From Lineus longissimus (lineage: Eukaryota > Nemertea > Pilidiophora > Heteronemertea > Lineidae), in the NCBI RefSeq assembly GCF_910592395.1, contig NC_088320.1, positions 11,964,501 to 12,028,500 on the forward strand: a stretch of 64,000 nt of DNA, read 5' to 3'. The position numbers and the translations under genes are program-made. Shown here in pieces: positions 57,101-64,000 of the stretch. The notes under the pieces are model-generated. The model saw only the letters and a list, made by a program, of their open reading frames with translations. It searched no databases and had not been told where the DNA came from. Each line of letters starts with the position of its first letter. The stretch's first letter is position 1.

Positions 57101-59683
57101 TGAACATCTTGCCCCACTAATGTATCCAATCACTCAACCAGGCTCTTTCCTCCCCTGCAATAAGTAGATCAAGGTCCTAATCCCCGAAGGGGAAATTCAG
57201 AAGGCTCCACTCTATACACTGTGACACTAAATTTCTGCCTTTTCTATTGTGTGTTCATGTGTTCAGCCTTCCACCTCCAAAGTAGGATTTCCATAACTTT
57301 CTAAAAGTTAAGAGGCAGAAGCCTTTCAAATTGACTTCAGTGGTGATGGTGTGAAATCATGAAACTGGTTATTCGAACAAGTTTCATATCCAACAGATCT
57401 GGAATCCCAAATCTAAATGTAAAGGGTGAAGGGAGCACAGTTAAAAGAGCGTAGTGACCTTAGGAAGGATCATTGTGAAGAAAGCAAAAATCAAAAAAGA
57501 TGATTGCCTGGCCCGCCAAATGGATTTTACACAGAGCAAAAACCAATTTGGTACCTCCCTTAAAATGCTCCCTAATCCCTTAAAAATCCATGCAAAAGCT
57601 TGGGCAAGTGGGACTCAGCAGTGTCATTTGATAGGAACAGCAAGTACCGCATGATATATATCAACACACTACGATCACTTCTTGCAAGCATATCATATGC
57701 TCTGGTATAATAGATAGTGGCAATATGAGGAGCATCTTCTCGTGGAGGCTTTTTCTGCACCTCTCTGAAGGCAGCAACATCATTCAACTCCATACAGGTC
57801 AATCTCACCTGAAAAAAAACGAGAAATGCAAATTGGCAATTTTCTAAATGCGAGACACATACTAAGTAATCAAGGGCAAAGTCGAAATGACCCACCTTCA
57901 GTTTACAGTTCAGGTCAGAAATGACCCACCATCAGTTATCTGCAGCCAGTTCAGTTATTTCGCAGCAGGAGTTGCAGAACCAGTGTGCAGTCAGAGCATA
58001 ATTCCTGCATAAGTCGAACAAATATCTATGCAAAAGCAACCTGAAGGATGAATTAGCCGATAAAAGAAATACTTTTTATGCTCATTCAACTTAGCAATTA
58101 CTCAGATATGGTAGTATTTCATCCTAATCCCTCACCAACACCATAATCTGTCAGAACATGAAATAGTAAGATACTTTTCCCACACTTTTTTGGCATGAAC
58201 GGACGGACATTCACGGCACGTGATGTAGATTAGATATCATGATACCTCAATATTCAAGGCCCTGCAAACAATGGCAAGGCCTTTTTTCAAACCTTGGTGT
58301 AATAACCTTGACAGGAGGAACAACTAAGTCGCTTCAAAGGTATCAGCATCGCCACCGCTGTTACCCTGCTCTCGCGTTCAGCTGTCTTATGAAAATAGGA
58401 TGAAACCTACCCACGTTGCCTCAACGGTCAGGCCAAGGATCATGCGCTTGTTGTTAACCTCTTTTAAACAGGAACGATCAATGTCTGCTAGAAGTTCGAT
58501 TCCGAGCTGTCCACGTAGTCTGCTGCTGAACTCAACCCTATCGTCATCAATAATATCTGAGGGGTTTCTGTCGCCAGTATCACCATCCTCATCATTATCA
58601 ATATCATCATCATACTCATCATCATCAGCAGCAGCAGCAGCATTAGCTCCTCCAACATTATCTCTTCCTTCGGTTCTTTGTACCTTTGAAATGCGTTGCT
58701 TTCTCTTTCGACAGTGAAGTTTCTTCCTTTTTGCTACTTTTTTCACCTGAAAAATGACTTTATAACCTAAGATGCTTTTACTTTAAAAAACATCTCTGAC
58801 TAAAAGAGTAGTAAGATAAGAAACAGGGAGGGTAGGTGCCTTCCCTATTCAAACATGTCTGAAGGAAGGGAAATTGTCCTTTTGGACCATATGCTCACCT
58901 GTAGAGCCAAGACAATAACAGAGCTTGCGTTACTTCATGACGCACTTTATTTCGACCTCCATGACTATGAAAAGTAGGACTAATGAACAACAAAGAATCT
59001 CAGATTAGATGTCACATTCTTAGTTTGCACCATAAAAATCTCAGCTAATTATGCCACTAAAGCTAAGCGCACACGGGCGACAAAATGATGTTGCCCGTCT
59101 GCGGGCAACAAAAACAAATGCTTTTCGAAAACTGTTTCAAAAACAAATGTTTTCTTAAACATGCAATTCATTTTTGACCTAGTCAAAATGTTTTTCATCA
59201 AAACGTCGCCCCCCGTTTTGGGGTGACTGCAACGCAACGTAAAACATTTTTGCGTCATCGTCGTTGACATCAGCTAATCATGAAGCAATCAGCGTCATGT
59301 GATACCATTACCAAGCCAGGTCAATGCGCGGGTGTGACGGATCACGCGCAACCAATGGTTACCCCTTGTTTTTGATGTGACCTGTGACGTGACCATGACA
59401 TTTTGTCTCCCGTGTGCGGGTGATCGAAACAAACACTACAAAAATGCAAAACAAACAACTGAAAACAAATGCTCTCAGTTTTGCTGTCAGTGTCATTTTG
59501 TCGCCTGTGTGCACTTAGCTTTGTGATCATGGATGATAAATGTTCACATACCTCCGCAACTGTGACAACTATTGTTGGGGCATCCTCACACCTGTCATAA
59601 GATTCATGATCTTCATAATCATAGCGGAGATCATTAATGGATGTTACCTCCATTCCACCCATCATCAAACTCCGCTTTACCAT
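53466..59683 (-). CDS. Four-exon gene for about 428-residue PD-(D/E)XK nuclease-like protein
   Basis: Coding exons on the minus strand: 59683-59552, 58746-58411, 57808-57673 and 54148-53466, with consistent phases 0, 0 and 1. Residues 1-156 include a basic KRKKLHCRKRKQR tract and an acidic D/E-rich tract, followed by a conserved-looking block (RLRGQLGIELLADIDRSCLK). The last exon has PD at residues 319-320 and ECK at 337-339 after a hydrophobic strand (PGFFILNVECKQ), then strand-like SSFGLLISKKGWHLILIRK. This matches the PD-x(n)-ExK layout of restriction-endonuclease-like folds. Catalysis, substrate and cellular role are unknown. It could also be an inactive domain in a lineage-specific or transposon-derived protein. 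Confidence 0.6.
54357..54840. repeat. Two units of a dispersed repeat in the last intron
   Basis: ACCATAAAAA...ATCATC, AATAAGCGAGATATTG and CCCCTGGTGGC...TCGAGAATCAGATCGGA recur at about 54357-54500 and 54652-54790, spacing about 295 bases. A third copy is at 63761-64000 at the window edge. Related words (TACCATAAAAATTTGG, GCGCCCCCTGG) occur in the array at 60380-61790, so these are one superfamily. Confidence 0.65.
54850..56490. other. Intron sequence without visible exon
   Basis: Between coding exons 3 and 4. Only short frames and poly-C runs (55496-55506, 55841-55852) are seen; no recognisable domain. Confidence 0.35.
56491..56951. mobile_element. MITE with TTAA target (461 bp)
   Basis: TTAA at 56491 is followed by AGCCGTGTTCACACTAAAGC. 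The other end reads GCTCTAGTGTGAACACAGC then TTAA at 56951. TTAA duplications plus these inverted ends suggest a piggyBac- or Kolobok-type non-autonomous element. No coding content. Confidence 0.7.
57673..57808 (-). CDS. Third coding exon of the PD-(D/E)XK-like gene
   Basis: Acceptor CGTTTTTTTTCAG|GTG. The exon encodes VRLTCMELNDVAAFREVQ and IYYTRAYDMLARSD. The chosen donor is C|GTAGTG (phase 1), which matches the next exon. A stronger-looking donor ATGCG|GTACTTG lies about 30 bases further but is phase 2 and would not fit. The 3' boundary is therefore the least certain of the gene. Confidence 0.5.
58411..58746 (-). CDS. Second coding exon of the PD-(D/E)XK-like gene
   Basis: Acceptor TTTTTCAG|GTG and donor ACGTGG|GTAGGT, 112 codons, phase 0 at both ends. 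Encodes the basic tract, an AAAAADDDEYDDD acidic low-complexity tract with a GCN/GAT repeat, and the block ending GLTVEATW. Confidence 0.6.
59062..59521. mobile_element. MITE in intron 1 of the PD-(D/E)XK-like gene (about 460 bp)
   Basis: Left end AAGCTAAGCGCACACGGGCG, right end CGCCTGTGTGCACTTAGCTT, with ACAAAATGA on the inner side of both ends. Inverted similarity extends about 30 bases. It lies 30 bases from the splice donor at 59551. Target duplication not resolved. Confidence 0.65.
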
Positions 59684-59690
59684 GGCTGGA
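59552..59690 (-). CDS. First coding exon of the PD-(D/E)XK-like gene
   Basis: Acceptor TAAATCCACTGCAG at 59691 precedes TCCAGCC-ATG (start 59683), so a non-coding exon must lie further upstream (above 59690). The exon ends GTTGCGGAG|GTATGTG. Encodes 44 residues starting MVKRSLMMGGMEVTS, with an acidic YDYEDHESYDRCED stretch. Confidence 0.55.
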
Positions 59691-59953
59691 CTGCAGTGGA
59701 TTTAAAAGAAAAGGAAGAGGGGATGGTCACTCAGAAAGCCTTTTACAATCATTAGACACATTATAAAAACTTTACATACACCGTCATTCAATATTCTACC
59801 GAATAAATAATAGTTATACTGCAAAACCATATAGACAGACTGGAATAAAATGCCAACACAGGCATGACTACATCACAACAATTTCTCTAATCTTCTGAGC
59901 ACAAAATATGTCTTTCCATTAACCACATGTTGTAATTTACAGAAGGTATGCAC

Positions 59954-60145
59954 TACTGTAAGACGGGAAATTTTTGCGGCTGGTTATTTTCGCGGATTTG
60001 CAAAAATTCATTGAAATAATTAAATTTTACGCTTCTTATTTTTGCGGATCAGACAACATCTTTCAATAATCTCTATCTAAAATTCCTATTTTGCGGTTTT
60101 TATTTTTGCGGATCACAGACACCCGCAAATATAGCAAAATGAACA
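59954..60145 (+). mobile_element. AT-rich MITE copy 1, truncated at one end
   Basis: Starts ACTGTAAGACGGGAAATTTTTGCGG and runs through ATTTTTGCGGATCAGACA and GACACCCGCAAATATAGC. It matches 63533-63758 in inverted orientation; the second TIR is missing here. Confidence 0.7.
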
Positions 60146-60149
60146 AGCA

Positions 60150-60380
60150 CAGACACTGCACTAACCCACAGCGCCATGGGCAAAGGTGAAGTGCGGGCTG
60201 TGAAGGTATTTGTTCTTTGTAATTGGGGATTACGAGAACTTAGGATGGTTCGTAGATTACACTCAAACAAAGCCCTGCTGAAATTGGCCTAACACCACTT
60301 TTAGGTAGGAAAATGAAGAAATCCAACATATCATCATGTATTATCATCAATAAAGGCTACAATGAAAATTTGGTGAGGAA
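60150..60380. other. No gene seen
   Basis: Unique-looking sequence between the MITE copy and the tandem array, possibly upstream of the minus-strand gene. No TATA or clear first exon identified. Confidence 0.3.
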
Positions 60381-60384
60381 CCGA

Positions 60385-61785
60385 CCTTAACTGAGAGAGT
60401 GATGGCAGATTTTGTTCCATCACAATGCCTCCTGGAGGCTGAACCATGCATTGGGGCGGGGGAATTTCGGAAGGTAACTTTGTAACTTACACCAACACAG
60501 ACTGTTGACAGAGCACTTAACTACAATATGAAAAGGAAATATTGAGGCGTTCTTAAATTATCAGTCGGATTGTGGTCAATAAATGTTTTTCATGTCATAC
60601 CACCTATTGGACAGAAAAATTGATAAAATCAAGACAATGTACGGGATATCATGTGGTATCACCAGTAATGCCTACCATAAAAATTTGGTGAAACACCGAC
60701 CTTTACCTAGGGACTTATGGCAAAATTTGTTTTTTCAGAAAGTGCCCCTTAGTGGCTAAACTATGAATCGGATAGCGTTGGATTTCGAAAGGAAACCATG
60801 TCTACTGACATGGCATACATGCGTAAAAGATGAATCGAAAATATTCAGCCGTTCTTGAGTTATTGATTGGACGTCGCCCAATACAAGTTTTTCATGACAC
60901 GCCACCTATAGGACAGAAAAATCAATAAAATCAGAAAATCGTACGACATATAGTGTGGTATCAACAGTAAAGCCTACCATAAAAATTTGGGGGAAAACCG
61001 ACATTACCTAGGAACCTGTGGCAAATATTGTTTTTACGCAAAGCGCCCCCTGGCTGCTAAACCATGAACCGGATCGGGTCAGATTTCGAAAGGAAACCAC
61101 GTCTACTGACATAGCATACATGCACAAAAGATGAATCGAAAATATTCAGTCGTTCTTAAGTTATCGATCGGACGTCGCCCAAGACGAGTTTTTCATGACA
61201 CGCCACCTATGGGGCAGAAAAATCAATAAAATCAGAAAATCGTACGTCATACAGTGTGGTATCACCAGTAGAGCCTACCATAACCATAAAAATTTGGTGA
61301 AAAACCGACATTTACCTAGGGACCTATGGCAAATTTTGTTTTTACACAAAGCGCCCCCTGGCTGCTAAACAATGAACCGGATCGGGTCGGATTTCAAAAG
61401 GAAACCACGTCTACTGACATAGCATACATGCACAAAAGATGACTCGAAAATATTCAGTCGTTCTTAAGTTATCGATCGGACTTCGCCCGATACGAGTTTT
61501 TCATGACACGCCACCTTTAGGGCAGAAAAATCAATAAAATCAGAAAATTGTACGTCACACAGTGTGGTATCACCAGTAAAGCCTACCATAAAAATTTGGT
61601 GAAAAATCGACCTTTACCTAGGGACCTATGGCAAATTTTGTTTTTACATAAAGCGCCCCCTGGCTGCTAAACCATGAACCGGATCGGGTCGGATTTCGAA
61701 AGGAAACCACGTCTACTGACATAGCATACATGCACAAAAGATGAATCGAAAATATTCAGTCGTTCTTAAGTTATCGATCGGACAA
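60385..61785. repeat. About 300-bp tandem array, roughly 4.6 units
   Basis: Units start with ACCGAC(C/A)TTTACCTAGGGA at about 60388 (divergent), 60698, 60998, 61305 and 61607. They contain AAGCGCCCCCTGGCTGCTAA, ATGAACCGGATCGGG, GTCGTTCTTAAGTTATCGAT and TTTTTCATGACACGCCACCT. The last three units are nearly identical; the first is much more divergent. Non-coding. Confidence 0.88.
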
Positions 61786-61862
61786 GCGAAATGTCCCATG
61801 ATCAAGTGATCAAGTGATCAAGTGATCCAATGACTCCTATACACTGTCACGTCAAGCCCACA

Positions 61863-61906
61863 CCTGCGCTGTAGGAAAAATACCGCGAAAATTTCCAGTT
61901 TTACAG
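61863..61906 (-). repeat. Terminal fragment of the AT-rich MITE family
   Basis: The minus strand reads TACTGTAAAACTGGAAATTT then TCGCGGTATTTTTCC, the same terminus as the copies at 59954 and 63758. A further AT-rich relative may lie at 62060-62130. Confidence 0.55.
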
Positions 61907-61909
61907 TAT

Positions 61910-62660
61910 GCACCTGTATCATTCTTCCACATGACTACACTCTGGGGAAGCGATAGTGCAGTAGAAGCAAGTCATTCTCATGTTCAAGAGGTCTCCCGAC
62001 TCAGTCACTGATTGGTTCGTCTACTTAGCATTTTCAAGTTAGCGCATTCTGGTTGGCCCCAGTACTGTTTTAAAAACAGATACTATTTTTGCGTGCAGGA
62101 TATTTTCGCGAATTACGCAGTTGCAAAATCTCTTGCTTTTCATGTTTTTTTTACTAGAATTCCATGTCAATTGTCATTGTTGCCACATTTACACAGAGGC
62201 AAACACTGTATCATCCAGCTAGGTTCAGATGCCAGTATCTGTCTCATGCTGTTCATTCTGGCATGTCTGGATCCGAATTGGAAAGGTTTTCCAGAGAGTG
62301 CTCTCCCGAATACCACTAAAAATGGGTATGTACACTTTTCAAAACGGCTGCACCACACTTGGCCCAATGCGCATTCGATTCGATTTGAAATTTTCGTACT
62401 TAGGACACGCAAGATAGATTTACCCGCCCTCACACAACAGTTTTACTAGCTTTCGTCCAGTCTTAGACTTTTTTTTATACAGAAATGATAAACTAAAAAT
62501 GGTGTCCGACATTCAAATGAGGACTGCCTAAGAATTTAGATTTGTCAAAACAAGTGCGAATAGCCAATATATATGTGTAGTCGTTTTTCAGGACTTTATG
62601 CAGACAAATGCCCCTGCCCTTTCAAGAAGATCATCAAGACAGAAACTACCTTTTGCGCAT
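61910..62660. other. No supported gene; one 145-codon open frame
   Basis: The frame 62012-62449 (+) has no recognisable domain and an opposite-strand frame of similar length, so I do not call it a gene. Confidence 0.3.
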
Positions 62661-62669
62661 TTGCACTGA

Positions 62670-63108
62670 AAATTGTGAGGGGCTCTGGCAAAACCAGGCG
62701 CTTCTCGCTTTTAGAGAAAAGGGAGAAAAAGGGGAAAAGTAAAAAAAAAAAAAAATTATTTTTTTTTTCTTTTTGTAAAATATTTGTATGAGTCCTGTGA
62801 ACCCTCTGAAAGCATGTGTACCATGTCTAGACACCACCTAAAGTGATTTAAACAATGTATAAGGTGTAGCTTCTAATGCTTATCCTACTGAATGAGTTCC
62901 CTATAAATGAAGTTTTCTCAAAATAATTGTAACTAAAAACCTTGAACAACAGTGAACTCAATCATTCATATCTCAGTTATTTGTCAACCGATAGTCAAGT
63001 ATGATACCTTAATTTAAACATGATTTCCTGCAGAAACAGCTCATACCAATAACTCATTTTCAAAATCTGGAGAGAAGTGCCTGGTTTTGCCAGAGTGCCT
63101 CACAATTG
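62670..63108. mobile_element. MITE with about 33-bp TIRs
   Basis: Left end ATTGTGAGGGGCTCTGGCAA then AACCAGGCGCTT. Right end (63076-63108) AAGTGCCTGGTTTTGCCAGA then GTGCCTCACAAT. Two or three mismatches. The interior includes A- and T-runs (62741-62771) and no gene. Target duplication not seen. Confidence 0.7.
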
Positions 63109-63111
63109 ACT

Positions 63112-63131
63112 GCGTTAATACGTATTAACGC
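63112..63131. repeat. Perfect 20-bp palindrome
   Basis: GCGTTAATACGTATTAACGC equals its own reverse complement and starts four bases after the MITE end. It could be a dimeric protein binding site, an excision/insertion by-product or chance. Confidence 0.75.
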
Positions 63132-63532
63132 GACACTACAAGTACAAGTATCCATGAAAATCATTTAATGCAAATTCGTTAAAAAGTGATCCTTGCACAC
63201 TAATGATAAGCCACATCAGGTATCAAAGCATCACTGAGTCATACGCAAGTTATTGAATGGAACCAAATGGTCCACACACGTTAAGCAGGCCTAATCTGTT
63301 AACTACCTAATCTGCGCGAGACTTGTGAATAGGAAGTGAGACGGGTCATTTTCACCGCCCGAGAAAATGCTAAGAATAGGCTGAATCATTAGCGGTTTAA
63401 GGCCACTTTAAGCGGTTGCAATTGAATACTACTTTCGTAGTCAGTGGTAGATGGGAAGACCCCCCTGTTCTTTCCAGGTGTCGTCTGCAAATTCATTGTG
63501 ACATCCTTATTACTGCTTGTTTGATGATATTT

Positions 63533-63758
63533 TTGTCTGTAAAACTAGAAATTTTCGCTGTATTTTTAATTTTGCTATTTTTGCGGGTGTCTGTAATCCG
63601 CCAAAATAAAAACCGCAAAATAAGAATTTTAAATAGAGTTTATTGACAGATGCTGTCTGATCAGCAAAAATAATCGGCGTAAAATTAAATTATTTCAAGG
63701 AATTAATGCAAATCCGCGAAAATAACCAGCCGCAAAAATTTCCCGTTTTAGAGTACCT
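63533..63758 (-). mobile_element. AT-rich MITE copy 2, both ends present
   Basis: The minus strand starts CTCTAAAACGGGAAATTTTTGCGG and ends GCGAAAATTTCTAGTTTTACAG, giving short TIRs around about 225 bases rich in ATTTTTGCGG. Inverted relative to 59954-60145. Confidence 0.7.
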
Positions 63759-63760
63759 AC

Positions 63761-64000
63761 CACAGAAGTTTTATCGAAAACAAGTCATTGATGAGTGAGA
63801 TATAACACTTTTCTGATATCCACATTTGGCCCCCTGGTGGCCAAGTTGAGAAGCAGATCGGACCGAAATTCAGCACCAGAGGTTATCTGATACAGACGGT
63901 TATATGTACCAAGTTTCAAATTCATAGCTTTGGCAGAGAAACGTGCCATAGTTACACTCAAACAGCCAATTTACGCCACTCTGTCCTCTGCGACCTTGAA
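63761..64000. repeat. Dispersed repeat, third unit, cut by the window edge
   Basis: GGCCCCCTGGTGGCCAAGTT, GAGAAGCAGATCGGACCGAA and CGTGCCATAGTTACACTCAA match 54421-54600 closely. Non-coding. Confidence 0.65.

Noticed and set aside
58387-58746. Plus-strand serine-rich open frame over the same region
   Set aside because: It is the reverse of an acidic (GAT)n coding tract; splice sites and phase support the minus-strand exon.
60385-61785. CRISPR array
   Set aside because: Units of about 300 bases are contiguous tandem repeats without short repeat/unique spacer alternation, and the window is eukaryotic.
62012-62449. A 145-codon plus-strand protein
   Set aside because: No recognisable features, antisense frame of similar length, and surrounded by MITEs; length alone is not enough.
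59954-63758. One 3.8-kb transposon with roughly 185-bp terminal inverted repeats
   Set aside because: The right copy is itself a complete small MITE with both ends, a third terminus lies at 61863-61906, and no common target duplication flanks the pair. Independent MITE insertions explain it better.

Overview
This window is eukaryotic genomic DNA, most likely from a marine invertebrate animal. It has short coding exons with GT/AG splice sites, AATAAA signals, a tRNA-derived SINE, a CR1/L2-like LINE, a pogo-type DNA transposon, a Ty3/gypsy LTR retrotransposon, many MITEs, and a UDP-glucuronosyltransferase relic. I cannot name the species from the sequence.

The dominant structure is a giant inverted repeat of about 40 kb. 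The left arm is 3724-22459, the right arm 25214-43899, and a non-duplicated spacer of about 2.75 kb lies between them. The arms are near-identical wherever I compared them. They differ by arm-specific insertions: about 0.7 kb at 4841-5530 and about 2.0 kb at 6544-8533 on the left, and about 2.76 kb at 38635-41390 and about 0.15 kb at 34089-34236 on the right. They also differ in minisatellite copy number beside the centre. Both outer ends coincide with the inner edge of the same LTR. From outside inwards each arm carries the LTR, a tRNA-derived SINE, a broken UGT first exon, a pogo/Tigger-like transposon inserted next to it, an older nested inverted duplication, a small cysteine-rich secreted-peptide gene with a CR1-like LINE in its large intron, and a minisatellite.

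The most interesting gene is that peptide gene, present once per arm (minus strand 18535-14301; plus strand 28869-33140). A signal-peptide exon and a terminal four-cysteine exon share the same splice phase, have good splice sites and an AATAAA signal, and are base-for-base identical between the arms in their coding parts. It could be an antimicrobial, toxin-like or neuropeptide-like precursor; the family is not recognised.

Right of the palindrome lies a defective Ty3/gypsy element (43609-51021). Its two LTRs belong to different variants, most of its reverse transcriptase and RNase H is deleted, and it contains a 487-bp long-TIR element. From 53.4 to 59.7 kb a four-coding-exon gene on the minus strand encodes about 428 residues. 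Its last exon has a PD...ExK arrangement suggesting a PD-(D/E)XK nuclease-like fold. The left edge (1-3.7 kb) and right edge (59.9-64 kb) are repeat-rich, with direct duplications, G-run/C-run motifs, MITEs, a roughly 300-bp tandem array and a perfect 20-bp palindrome. I see no CRISPR array, rRNA or true tRNA gene.
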